Under the pieces are notes generated by a model. It saw only the letters and a program-made list of their open reading frames with translations, had not been told where the DNA came from and searched no databases. Shown here piece by piece: positions 43,090-51,207 of a DNA stretch of 64,000 bases (position 1 is its first letter; every line of letters starts with the position of its first letter). Both the position numbers and the translations under genes were made by a program. This DNA comes from Streptomyces thermodiastaticus (GTDB taxonomy: Bacteria; Actinomycetota; Actinomycetes; Streptomycetales; Streptomycetaceae), in the NCBI RefSeq assembly GCF_014656135.1, contig NZ_BNBV01000003.1:248001-312000 (forward strand), given 5' to 3'.

Positions 43090-43107
43090 CGTTCAGTATA
43101 TCGAACG
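43090..43107. promoter_or_regulatory. Palindromic IclR operator
   Basis: CGTTC-N8-GAACG inverted repeat in the 201-bp divergent region, 72 bp from iclR and 113 bp from the dehydrogenase start. Related sites precede kdgD and udh. Confidence 0.65.
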
Positions 43108-43219
43108 CCGTCGAGGGTGACGCACCGACCGGCCGACGTAACCCACGCACGCGCGGCGCGCGTACGGGCCGCACCCGTACGGCGCGGCTGAAGCGGCACG
43201 ACTTCTGGAGGGACCCGCG

Positions 43220-44752
43220 GTGGCAGCAGCACCAGTCTGGAGTGTCGACCCCCGCACCGGGAAGCAGCGGGAGCAGGTTGCGGCCGAGGCCACAGCACAG
43301 GACGTGGACGCCGCCGTCCGCGCCGCGCACGATGCCCGCGGCGCGCTGGCCGACCGCACCGTCCGGGCGGCGTTCCTGCGCACCGCCGCCGACCGTCTGC
43401 AGGAGGCCGCGGACCGGCTCGTGGCGACCGCCGACGCCGAGAGCGCGCTCGGGCAGCCCCGGCTCACCGGCGAACTGGCCCGCACCTGCTACCAGCTGCG
43501 GGCCTTCGCGGACATCGTCGACGAGGGCGCCTTCCTCGGCGTGATCATCAACCACCCCGACGACACCGCCACCCCGCCGATCCCGGACCTGCGCCGCTAC
43601 AAGGTGCCGCTCGGCGTGGTCGCCGTCTACTCCGCCTCCAACTTCCCCTTCGCCTTCTCCGTCGCCGGCGGCGACACCGCCAGCGCGCTGGCCGCCGGGT
43701 GCCCGGTCGTGGTCAAGGCCCACCCCGACCACCCGGCGCTGTCCGAGCAGGTCGCCGCGGTGCTGCGCGAGGCCGCCGCCGAGCACGGCATCCCCGCCGG
43801 CGTCCTCGGACTGGTCCACGGCTTCGACGCGGGCATCGAGCTGATCAAGCACCCGCTGATCGCCGCCGCCGGGTTCACCGGCTCGGTGCGGGGCGGCCGG
43901 GCCCTGTTCGACGCCGCCGCCGCCCGCCCGGTGCCCATCCCCTTCCACGGCGAGCTGGGCTCCCTGAACCCGGTGCTCGTCACCGAGGCCGCGGCCGCCG
44001 AGCGGGCGGAGGAGATCGGCACCGGGCTCGCCGGCTCGATGACGCTCGGTGTGGGCCAGTTCTGCGTCAAGCCCGGACTGGTCCTCGTCCCGGCCGGCGC
44101 GGCCGGCGACGGCCTGGTCAAGGCCCTGGCCGACGCCGTCGGCGGCACCGCACCGGGCGTCCTGCTCGACCACCGCATCCGCGACACCTTCCTCGCCGGC
44201 GTCGCCGAGCGCACCGCACTGCCGGACGTCGACGCACCCGTCGCCCCCGGCGCGGGCGACGAGCACACCGTCACCGCGGGCTTCCTCACCGTCCCCGCCG
44301 CCCGGCTGACCCGCGAGGGCGGCGACCACGACCTGCTGCTTGAGGAATGCTTCGGGCCGGTCACGGTCGTGGCCCGCTACACCGACGAGAACGAGGCCCT
44401 GGCGGTCCTCTCCCGCCTGCCCGGCAACCTCACCGCCACCGTCCACCTGTCCTCCGAGGAGGCGGCCGGACAGGGCCGCGGCCCCGGCCTCCTCGCCGAG
44501 CTGACCCCGCTCGCCGGGCGCGTCGTGGTCGACGCCTGGCCGACCGGCGTGGCGGTCGCCCCCGCTCAGCACCACGGCGGCCCCTACCCGGCGACCACCT
44601 CCACCTCCACCTCGGTGGGCGGCACCGCCGTCGAACGCTGGCTGCGGCCCGTCGCCTACCAGAACGCCCCCGAGGCCCTGCTCCCGCCCGAGCTGCGCGA
44701 CGACAACCCCCTCGGCCTGCCCCGCCGCTTCAACGGCCGCCTGGAGGTGTGA
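43220..44752 (+). CDS. 2,5-dioxovalerate (2-oxoglutarate semialdehyde) dehydrogenase
   Basis: 510-aa NADP-type aldehyde dehydrogenase that oxidises the KdgD product to 2-oxoglutarate. Catalytic C282 in GVGQFCVKPG and E245 in FHGELGSLNPV; N141 in SASNFPFAFS. The FHGELGSLNP and VGQFCVKPG sequences mark the KGSADH subgroup. The GTG start follows CTGGAGG. The gene is divergent from iclR and completes the uronate route that begins with udh and kdgD 19 kb away. Confidence 0.9.
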   Translation: MAAAPVWSVDPRTGKQREQVAAEATAQDVDAAVRAAHDARGALADRTVRAAFLRTAADRLQEAADRLVATADAESALGQPRLTGELARTCYQLRAFADIVDEGAFLGVIINHPDDTATPPIPDLRRYKVPLGVVAVYSASNFPFAFSVAGGDTASALAAGCPVVVKAHPDHPALSEQVAAVLREAAAEHGIPAGVLGLVHGFDAGIELIKHPLIAAAGFTGSVRGGRALFDAAAARPVPIPFHGELGSLNPVLVTEAAAAERAEEIGTGLAGSMTLGVGQFCVKPGLVLVPAGAAGDGLVKALADAVGGTAPGVLLDHRIRDTFLAGVAERTALPDVDAPVAPGAGDEHTVTAGFLTVPAARLTREGGDHDLLLEECFGPVTVVARYTDENEALAVLSRLPGNLTATVHLSSEEAAGQGRGPGLLAELTPLAGRVVVDAWPTGVAVAPAQHHGGPYPATTSTSTSVGGTAVERWLRPVAYQNAPEALLPPELRDDNPLGLPRRFNGRLEV

Positions 44753-44771
44753 GGGGACGGCCCTCGGTTCC

Positions 44772-44804
44772 GGCGGCCGCATCCGCGCATGCGGTGCGGC
44801 CGCC
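44772..44804 (+). terminator. Terminator downstream of the semialdehyde dehydrogenase
   Basis: Perfect 10-bp inverted repeat GGCGGCCGCA / TGCGGCCGCC (44772-44781 and 44795-44804) with a 13-nt loop, 20 bp after the stop. Confidence 0.75.
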
Positions 44805-44955
44805 GAGATGGCGCCGCTCCCACGGCCCACCTGTGACTGTGACGGCGACCGGTGGCTGCCACTGCACGGGGGAATGAGCTGCCTCGCCCGGATGTTCCCC
44901 GTCCTCGGGGAGCATCCGCTCCCCGCAGCCCTGCGAGCGGAAGAGAAGCACGAGC

Positions 44956-45675
44956 ATGCGCGTCGAGATCTGGTCGGACATCGCCTGCCCTTGGTGCTAC
45001 GTCGGAAAGGCGCGTTTCGACAAGGCGCTCGCAGGCTTCGCGCACCGTGATCAGGTCGAGGTGGTGCACCGTTCCTTCGAACTCGACCCGCACCGGCCCA
45101 AGGACGACGTCGAGCCCGTGCTCGCCCTGCTCACCCGCAAGTACGGGATGAGCCAGGCACAGGCCGAGGCCGGTGAGGACCATCTCGGCGCGCAGGCCGC
45201 CGCAGAGGGGCTGGAGTACCGCACCCGGGGCCGCGACCACGGCAACACCTTCGACATGCACCGGCTGCTGCACTTCGCCAAGACCCGTGGCCTGCAGGCC
45301 GCACTGCTGGACGTGCTGTACCGGGCGAACTTCGCCGAAGAGCGCTCCGTCTTCACCGAAGGTCCCGAGCGGCTGGTGGAGCTGGCTGCAAAGGCCGGCC
45401 TGGACGCGGAGGACGCTCGCGCGGTGCTCGCCGACCCGGCGGCGTACGCCGACGAGGTCCGCGCCGACGAGGAGGAGGCCGCGCGGCTCGGCGCCACTGG
45501 CGTGCCGTTCTTCGTCCTCGACCGGAAATACGGTGTTTCCGGTGCCCAGCCCGTCGAGGTCTTCACCCAGGCCCTCACTCAGGCATGGGCCGAGCACACG
45601 CCCCTGCGCCTGATCGACCAGGGACAGCAGGCGCAGGCGTGCGGCCCGGACGGCTGCGCCGTGCCCCGCGGCTGA
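44956..45675 (+). CDS. DsbA family oxidoreductase (FrnE-like)
   Basis: 239-aa cytoplasmic thioredoxin-fold protein. Active site CPWC at 11-14 (DIACPWCYVGKARFDKAL), a helical insertion with the FDMHRLLHFAKTRGL motif, cis-proline in GVPFFVLD, and a C-terminal CGPDGC pair. FrnE-like proteins are disulfide isomerases; the Deinococcus member supports oxidative-stress tolerance. There is no signal peptide. Monocistronic. Confidence 0.9.
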   Translation: MRVEIWSDIACPWCYVGKARFDKALAGFAHRDQVEVVHRSFELDPHRPKDDVEPVLALLTRKYGMSQAQAEAGEDHLGAQAAAEGLEYRTRGRDHGNTFDMHRLLHFAKTRGLQAALLDVLYRANFAEERSVFTEGPERLVELAAKAGLDAEDARAVLADPAAYADEVRADEEEAARLGATGVPFFVLDRKYGVSGAQPVEVFTQALTQAWAEHTPLRLIDQGQQAQACGPDGCAVPRG

Positions 45676-45706
45676 GGGCGCCGGCGCGGTCGCTACCGCA
45701 TTGCGG

Positions 45707-45910
45707 TCACGCGCCTGCCCCGTGCGGGTGACGTCTGATCGTCCGCGCCGCCTCGAACCGGTCCCACGCCCTGCCGGCGCGCTTGGCCGCCCGCAGCGCC
45801 TCCGCGGCTGTCTCGCACGTGGCGCAGCCGGCCACCGGCCGCGCCTCGTAGAGCCAGTCGTCCAGCGGGAGGACGACGGTGGGTCCGGGATACCGCACAG
45901 GCTCGGTCAC
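45707..45910 (-). CDS. Small CxxC protein
   Basis: 67 aa from a GTG at 45910; PTVVLPLDDWLYEARPVAGC then CATCETAAEALRAAKRAGRA. The CATC pair may bind metal. The start overlaps the stop of the next upstream small gene, and both are divergent from the XRE/TPR regulator. Such small partners are common beside XRE regulators in Streptomyces; function unknown. Confidence 0.55.
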   Translation of the reverse strand: MTEPVRYPGPTVVLPLDDWLYEARPVAGCATCETAAEALRAAKRAGRAWDRFEAARTIRRHPHGAGA

Positions 45911-46101
45911 TGGACACCCCGCACCGGGAGAGAACCGGCGGCCCTGTGCGGATGCTCGGCGATCTGCCGGTCGCAGTGGGCCACGGCATCCAGAGCGTCG
46001 ACTTCTCTGGCGAGCTGTCGGGATGTCATGAGCAATACGCATGTCGGGCACCCTTGTACTCCGGCAGGTTCCGGCATCGCGTCGTTCGGTGCAGCCCTCA
46101 T
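45907..46101 (-). CDS. Small CxxC protein, paired
   Basis: 64 aa from an ATG at 46101; contains GVQGCPTCVLLMTSRQLARE and DALDAVAHCDRQIAEHPHRA. CPTC and two further residues (H, C) could form a metal site. It overlaps the second small gene by 4 bp and is divergent from the XRE regulator with 45 bp between starts, so all three probably share control. Confidence 0.55.
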   Translation of the reverse strand: MRAAPNDAMPEPAGVQGCPTCVLLMTSRQLAREVDALDAVAHCDRQIAEHPHRAAGSLPVRGVQ

Positions 46102-46146
46102 GTCCTCCCTCGCCTTCGGCATTCCGGAGTCCACTCTCCGGGCGGA

Positions 46147-47412
46147 ATGGATCCGTGGCGAGCGGCCACGTGTCGGCCGGCTGTCGGCCAGACTGGCCGT
46201 ACGGCGAGTGCGATCGGGGCCGACATCAGACGGGAGCGGGAACGGCGCGGGTGGAGCCAGTCACGGCTGGCACGGGAGGTCTGCCGGGCGGCCGGCGTGG
46301 TCGGTGAGCCGGTCGGACGTCAGGAAGTCAGCCGATGGGAGAACGGGAAGCGCACCCCGCGTGACTGGCTGCCCTTTCTGGCTGCCGCACTGTCCGTCCC
46401 CGTGGACGTGCTCGCGACGCCACGAGCGGAGGAACCGCCGCTGCCGCCCCTGGCCGATTTCCTGCCCGCCGACGACCCACTGGAGCCTGTGGGCGTGCGC
46501 AGCGGCGGCCGTATCGGCATGACCCAGGTCGCCGACCTGGCACAACGGGTGCACGGTCTGCGGCTCGCGGACGACTGCCTCGCCGGCGGGGATCTCCTGC
46601 GGCCCGCACTGCGGGAACTCCGAAAAGCCGTTCGCCTGTACCGGGATCACGCATACGCCGAGTCGACGGGGTGCCAGTTGCTCGTCCAGATCGGGGAACT
46701 CGCCCAGCTCGCGGGGTGGATCGCCAGTGACGCCGGCCGGTACCAGGACGCCGAGCGGATCTACCGGCTCGGTCTCAGCGCGGCCGCACAGGCCGAGGAC
46801 CACACCCTGGCCGGCCATCTCGCCGGATCGCTCGCCTACCAGTTCAGCAACACCGGCCGGGAACCGGAAGGCCTCGACCTCGCCCGCGCCGCTCTGGAGG
46901 AGGCCGGGCCGGACGCCCCGCCGAAGGCCCGTGCCCTGTACCTCGACCGTGTGGCGTGGGCGGCCACGAAAGCGGGCGGCCCGGACAACGCGCAGGCGGC
47001 CTTGCGCGCCCTCGGACAAGCAGCGGAAGCACTCGACGACGACCGTGCCGGTATCGAGTCACCTGCGTATCTGTACTGGGTGGACGCGGGCGAACTCCGT
47101 GTCATGGAATCCCGCGTCTACACCGAACTGCGTCGGCCGCTCAGAGCTGTGCCGCTGCTACGGGACGTTCTCGCGCACTACGACGCGACCCACACCCGTG
47201 AACTGGCGCTGTACCTCTCGTGGCTGGCCGTCGCCTATGCCGACGCCAACGAACCCGAAGAGGCGGCGGCCACGGCGGAACGGATGCTCGCGTTGTCGGC
47301 GGGCATCGCCAGTGAGCGCACTGCGGAACGGGGCCGGGTGGTGCTGGCCCGGCTTGTCGACTACGCCGACGTTCCTCAGGTGAGGGCAGTACTGGAGGCG
47401 CAGGCCAGCTGA
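46147..47412 (+). CDS. XRE family regulator with TPR-like C-terminus
   Basis: 421 aa. Helix-turn-helix at about 20-75 (ASAIGADIRRERERRGWSQS, GRQEVSRWENGKRTP). The rest, about 130-421, is a helical TPR-like array (ASDAGRYQDAERIYRLGLSA, AYQFSNTGREPEGLDLARAA, YADANEPEEAAATAERMLAL). Such proteins in Streptomyces often sense peptides or act through small partner proteins; the divergent CxxC pair are candidates. No strong ribosome site precedes the ATG, so the start may be leaderless. Confidence 0.82.
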   Translation: MDPWRAATCRPAVGQTGRTASAIGADIRRERERRGWSQSRLAREVCRAAGVVGEPVGRQEVSRWENGKRTPRDWLPFLAAALSVPVDVLATPRAEEPPLPPLADFLPADDPLEPVGVRSGGRIGMTQVADLAQRVHGLRLADDCLAGGDLLRPALRELRKAVRLYRDHAYAESTGCQLLVQIGELAQLAGWIASDAGRYQDAERIYRLGLSAAAQAEDHTLAGHLAGSLAYQFSNTGREPEGLDLARAALEEAGPDAPPKARALYLDRVAWAATKAGGPDNAQAALRALGQAAEALDDDRAGIESPAYLYWVDAGELRVMESRVYTELRRPLRAVPLLRDVLAHYDATHTRELALYLSWLAVAYADANEPEEAAATAERMLALSAGIASERTAERGRVVLARLVDYADVPQVRAVLEAQAS

Positions 47413-47475
47413 GCGGCGGGGCGGTGGGCGTCCCCGGCGCCCTGGGACGAGCGCGCCGCACCCCGCGCCTGAGGA

Positions 47476-47499
47476 CCCCGGCGCTCGCGGACGCCGGGG
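47476..47499 (+). terminator. Terminator downstream of the XRE gene
   Basis: Perfect 8-bp inverted repeat CCCCGGCG / CGCCGGGG (47476-47483 and 47492-47499), 8-nt loop. Confidence 0.6.
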
Positions 47500-47505
47500 C
47501 GGCGT

Positions 47506-47640
47506 GAGACCCCGTGGCACGCCGCCGGCGTCGCGGTCTCCGCCCGCGCGGGCCATCTGCGCGCGGCCTTCCACCTGTACACCACGGAGGCGGACGTGGA
47601 CCGGCTGCTGGACCTGCTGGCCGGGCAGCGGGAAGGGCCG
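47506..47640 (+). pseudogene. C-terminal remnant of a class V aminotransferase
   Basis: The plus strand reads WHAAGVAVSARAGHLRAAFH then LYTTEADVDRLLDLLAG, matching the end of class V PLP enzymes (selenocysteine lyase/EgtE group). No start or upstream part is present. A strong terminator follows about 60 bp later and may be the original gene's own. Confidence 0.5.
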
Positions 47641-47700
47641 GGGCGACGGCGGGTCCGCGCGTTCCGCACGGCTCCCCGTCGCCCGGAGGCCGGCGGCATC

Positions 47701-47738
47701 GCCCGGAGGTGCGCGGTTGCGGTGCCTCCGGGCTTTTT
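47701..47738 (+). terminator. Strong terminator with T-tract
   Basis: GCCCGGAGG / CCTCCGGGC stem (47701-47709 and 47725-47733), 15-nt loop, followed by TTTTT. One of the few hairpins in the window with a clear U-tract. Confidence 0.85.
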
Positions 47739-47748
47739 CCATGATGCG

Positions 47749-47771
47749 TGTAAGACTTCTGACCTCTTACA
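47749..47771 (+). promoter_or_regulatory. Palindromic operator upstream of MFS gene
   Basis: TGTAAGA-N9-TCTTACA inverted repeat, 62-84 bp before the MFS start and just after the terminator. It fits a GntR- or TetR-type dimer; the regulator is not identified. Confidence 0.5.
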
Positions 47772-47832
47772 GGCGTCATGCCTGTACGACCCTGACCCCT
47801 TACGCGATCTCCTCGCGCCGACGGGAGCGACC

Positions 47833-49089
47833 ATGCCTCAGCCTCTGACCGAGCCGGATTCCCTCACCGCACCCGCACACCCGGCCCGGCGGTTCTCCGC
47901 CCACCACCGCTGGGTGATCCTCGGTATCGGCATCGCCGCGCAGGCGGCGTTCTCCGCGGCCTTCCAGGGCATCCCCACCACCTCCACCGTGCTGCGCGGC
48001 GCCTACCACCTCACCGACCGCACGCTGGGGCTCGTGCTCTCCGCGGTCTCTCTCGGCATCGCCGTCTCCGAGGTGGCCTGGGGCATCTGGACGGACCGGT
48101 TCGGCGAGCGGCGCGTGCTGCTCACCGGGCTGCTGTCCACCGGTGCCGTGCTCGCGTTGATGGCCGCCGCGGTGGTGCCCCACGACGGCCGGGTCCCCGC
48201 CGTCGGGGTGCTCGCCGCCGGGCTGTTACTGGTCGGCGTCCTGGGCGGCTCCGTCAACGGGTCGTCGGGACGCGCCGTGATGGCCTGGTTCCGCGACGGC
48301 CGGCGCGGACTGGCCATGAGCCTCAGGCAGACCGCCGTCCCGGCCGGCGGCGCCGTCGGGTCCGCGCTGCTGCCCTGGCTGGCCGTCGGTTTCGGGTTCC
48401 GCGCGGTCTACGGCGTGCTGGCGCTGTTCTGCTTCGCCGCCGCGGCCGCCGCCCACCGCTGGATGCACGCGCCCGACACCACCGGCCCTGCCGCCGGCAC
48501 GTCCTCCCGCGGTGACGGTCCCGGCCGCCGGTCGCCGCTGCGGGACGGCACCGTGTGGCGGCTGGCCCTGGCCTCGGGCCTGCTGACGTTGCCCCAGTTC
48601 GCCGTCCTCGCCTTCGTCGGCGTGTTCCTGCACGACGTGCACCACGCCGCCCTCGCGGTGGGCGCCACCGCCGTGGTCGTGGTGCAGGTCGGCGGCGCCG
48701 TCGCCCGCGTGCTGTCCGGTCACTGGACCGACCGGCACCCCGGCAGCCGCCGGCCGTACGTCCGCTTCACCGGGCTCGCCGCCACCGCCGCCCTGGCCGC
48801 CGCCGCCCTGCTCACCCACGCCCCGACGGCCGCGGTGGTGCCCGCCCTGGTGATCGCCGGCATCCTGGCCAACGCCTGGCACGGCGTGGCCTACACGGAG
48901 ATCGCGCAGATGGCGGGCGCCGAGCGGGCCGGTACGGCACTGGGCCTGGAGAACACCACCGTGTTCGCGGCCGCCTTCCTGGCCCCGGTGCTGGTGCCGC
49001 TGCTGGCCGGGATCTCCTGGCCGCTGGTGTGGGCCGCCTGCGCTGCCGCCACACTGGTAGCGGTACCGCTCGCCCCCGCGAAGGAGTGA
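47833..49089 (+). CDS. MFS transporter (CynX/NimT-like)
   Basis: 418-aa membrane protein with 12 predicted helices. Motif A-like loop GIWTDRFGERRVLLTG after helix 2, and SGHWTDRHPGSRRPY in the second half. The first helix is WVILGIGIAAQAAFSAAF. The ATG at 47833 follows GGGAG at a suitable distance and the operator region. It ends 6 bp before the CGNR gene, so the two form an operon. Substrate unknown; organic anions are usual for related proteins. Confidence 0.85.
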   Translation: MPQPLTEPDSLTAPAHPARRFSAHHRWVILGIGIAAQAAFSAAFQGIPTTSTVLRGAYHLTDRTLGLVLSAVSLGIAVSEVAWGIWTDRFGERRVLLTGLLSTGAVLALMAAAVVPHDGRVPAVGVLAAGLLLVGVLGGSVNGSSGRAVMAWFRDGRRGLAMSLRQTAVPAGGAVGSALLPWLAVGFGFRAVYGVLALFCFAAAAAAHRWMHAPDTTGPAAGTSSRGDGPGRRSPLRDGTVWRLALASGLLTLPQFAVLAFVGVFLHDVHHAALAVGATAVVVVQVGGAVARVLSGHWTDRHPGSRRPYVRFTGLAATAALAAAALLTHAPTAAVVPALVIAGILANAWHGVAYTEIAQMAGAERAGTALGLENTTVFAAAFLAPVLVPLLAGISWPLVWAACAAATLVAVPLAPAKE

Positions 49090-49095
49090 CCCGCC

Positions 49096-49683
49096 GTGCC
49101 CGCCAGCACCGACCTGCGGTTCGACACCGGCCGGATCTGCCTGGATCTGCTCGCCACCGAGGGCGCGCGGCTCTCGGCCGCCCCCGTGGAGCGGCTGGAC
49201 GGCACCGCCCGGCTCGACCAGTGGCTGCACCGCACCGGAGTGCTGCCCGAGCGGGAACCGCTGACGGGTGACACGGACACACTGCTCGCCGAGTTCCACG
49301 CGCTGCGCGCGCTGCTGCACCGGATCGTGCACACGGAGCTGGACGGCGGCCGGGCCTCGGCGGCGGACCTGGAGCGGCTCAACCGGTTCGCCGAGCCCGG
49401 GCCGCCGGCGCTGCGGCTGGAGCGGGCCGACGACGGACGGCTGCACCGCCGCCTGGCCGGTCCCGTGCGACCGGAGCAGCTGCTGGCGGCCGTCGCGGAC
49501 GACGCGGTGCGGCTGCTCGGCTCGGCGGAGCGGGAGCTGATGCGGGAATGCGAGGGGCCGACCTGCGACATGGTCTACCTCGACACCTCCCGCGGCCGGC
49601 GGCGGCGCTGGTGCTCGGCCGCGGTGTGCGGCAACCGCCACCACGTCGCCGCCCACCGGGCACGCAAGGCCGGGCAGACCTGA
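49096..49683 (+). CDS. CGNR zinc-finger/ABATE domain regulator
   Basis: 195 aa. N-terminal ABATE (putative stress-induced regulatory) domain (FDTGRICLDLLATEGAR), C-terminal CGNR zinc finger with CEGPTCDMVYLDTSRGRRRR and WCSAAVCGNRHHVAAHRAR. Probably a DNA-binding regulator of the adjacent MFS gene, with which it is co-transcribed. Confidence 0.88.
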   Translation: MPASTDLRFDTGRICLDLLATEGARLSAAPVERLDGTARLDQWLHRTGVLPEREPLTGDTDTLLAEFHALRALLHRIVHTELDGGRASAADLERLNRFAEPGPPALRLERADDGRLHRRLAGPVRPEQLLAAVADDAVRLLGSAERELMRECEGPTCDMVYLDTSRGRRRRWCSAAVCGNRHHVAAHRARKAGQT

Positions 49684-49709
49684 CCGGGCGCCGGCCGGTC
49701 CGCGCCCGG
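49684..49709 (+). terminator. Terminator after the MFS-CGNR operon
   Basis: CCGGGCGC / GCGCCCGG (49684-49691 and 49702-49709), 10-nt loop, directly after the stop; convergent with ectD. Confidence 0.6.
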
Positions 49710-49807
49710 CCCGCCGTCCCGCAGGACGCCGGGGCCGGCGCGGCGCCGGGTCCGGGCTCCGGCGGCTCGCTCGCAGGACCGCCGGGACGTTCCGGACCCG
49801 GCCGGGA

Positions 49808-50701
49808 TCACCGCACGGGGGTGAAGTCCCGCGCCCCGATGAACTCCGGCCGGCGCACCGGTGCCGCGAACGGCTCCACCGCCGCGTTCTCCACGCTGTT
49901 GAACACGATGAAGACGTTGCTGCGCGGATACGGCGTGATGTTGTCGCCGCTGCCGTGCATGCAGTTGCAGTCGAACCAGGTCGCCGACCCCGGCTTGCCG
50001 GTGAACAGCCGGATGCCGTACTCGCTCGCCAGCCGCGTCAGCGCCTCGTCCGACGGCGTGCCCGCGTCCTGCATCTGCAGCGACTTCCTGTAGTTGTCCT
50101 CCGGGGTGGCGCCCGCGCAGCCCAGGAAGGTCTTGTGCGACCCCGGCATGATCATCAGGCCGCCGTTGGTGTCGTGGTTCTCGGTCAGCGCGATCGAGAC
50201 GGACACCGTGCGCATGCGCGGCAGACCGTCCTCGGCGTGCCAGGTCTCGAAGTCCGAGTGCCAGTAGAACCCGCTGGCGCCGAAGCCGGGCTTGACGTTG
50301 ATCCGCGACTGGTGGACGTACACGTCCGAGCCGAGGATCTGCCGGGCCCGGCCCACGACGCGCTCGTCGCGCACCAGGTTCGCGAACACCTCGCTGATCC
50401 GGTGCACCTCGAAGACCGAGCGGATCTCGTCGGACTTGGGCTCGACGATGGAACGCTCGTCGGCGCGCACCGCCGGGTCGCTGACCAGACGGTCCAGCTC
50501 CTGCTTGCAGACGGCGACCTCGTCCGGGGTGATGAGATGGTCGATGGCGAGGAAGCCGTCGCGCTCGTAGGCCTTCAGGTCTGCCGGGCCGATCGGGCCG
50601 GGGGTGTCCGGTGTTCCCCAGACCACCGGGTCCTGCCGGGGCACCGTCACTTCGGTGGTGCCGCGGGTGGGGTACAGGTCGGTGACGGTCGTGGTCGTCA
50701 T
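49808..50701 (-). CDS. ectD: Ectoine hydroxylase
   Basis: 297-aa Fe(II)/2-oxoglutarate dioxygenase that converts ectoine to 5-hydroxyectoine. Iron ligands H148, D150 (YWHSDFETWH) and H249 (CMHGSGDN) are intact. The EctD signature FYWHSDFETWHAEDGLPRM is complete. It starts 4 bp after ectC and is the last gene of ectABCD. Confidence 0.97.
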   Translation of the reverse strand: MTTTTVTDLYPTRGTTEVTVPRQDPVVWGTPDTPGPIGPADLKAYERDGFLAIDHLITPDEVAVCKQELDRLVSDPAVRADERSIVEPKSDEIRSVFEVHRISEVFANLVRDERVVGRARQILGSDVYVHQSRINVKPGFGASGFYWHSDFETWHAEDGLPRMRTVSVSIALTENHDTNGGLMIMPGSHKTFLGCAGATPEDNYRKSLQMQDAGTPSDEALTRLASEYGIRLFTGKPGSATWFDCNCMHGSGDNITPYPRSNVFIVFNSVENAAVEPFAAPVRRPEFIGARDFTPVR

Positions 50702-50705
50702 GGGG

Positions 50706-51110
50706 TCACACCTCCTCGGGCTCGGTGAGCAGGGGGTAGACGCCGTTCTCGTCGTGGTCCTCGCGCCCGGTCACCGGCGGGTTGAACACGCAGATGCAGT
50801 GGAAGTCCTCGTTGACCTTGACCGTGTGGCGCTCGTGGCCGTCGAGGAGGTACATCGTGCCGGGCGTGATGTGGTACGTCGTGCCGGTCTCCCGGTCGGT
50901 CAGCTCCGCGTCGCCCTTCGTGCAGACGACGGCCTCGATGTGGTTGGCGTACCACATGTCGGTCTCCGTGCCCGCGTGCATGATCGTCTCGTGCAGGGAG
51001 AAGCCGACCTTCTCCTTGGCGAGGACGATGCGCTTGCTCTCCCAGGTGCCGCCCGCTGCTTTCACATGCCGGTCGGTGCCCTCGATCTCCTTGAACGAAC
51101 GGACGATCAC
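50706..51110 (-). CDS. ectC: L-ectoine synthase
   Basis: 134-aa cupin that cyclises N-gamma-acetyl-diaminobutyrate to ectoine. It begins with the family start [20 protein letters not shown] and keeps the metal-binding region [20 protein letters not shown] and [20 protein letters not shown]. The GTG at 51110 fits the family length (about 130 aa). A 97-bp gap separates it from ectB. Confidence 0.96.
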   Translation of the reverse strand: MIVRSFKEIEGTDRHVKAAGGTWESKRIVLAKEKVGFSLHETIMHAGTETDMWYANHIEAVVCTKGDAELTDRETGTTYHITPGTMYLLDGHERHTVKVNEDFHCICVFNPPVTGREDHDENGVYPLLTEPEEV

Positions 51111-51207
51111 GGTGGAACGTGCCTCCTTGTGCGGGTGTGCGTACGGGTGGTGCGGTGGCCGCCCGCGTGCGGGCGGCCGCGCGGGGCCCGAGCAGGACCT
51201 CGCGGTC

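Noticed and set aside
42242..44830. 862-codon minus-strand frame containing the IclR regulator
   Set aside because: The upstream 600 codons are antisense to the aldehyde dehydrogenase; the regulator starts at the ATG at 43018.
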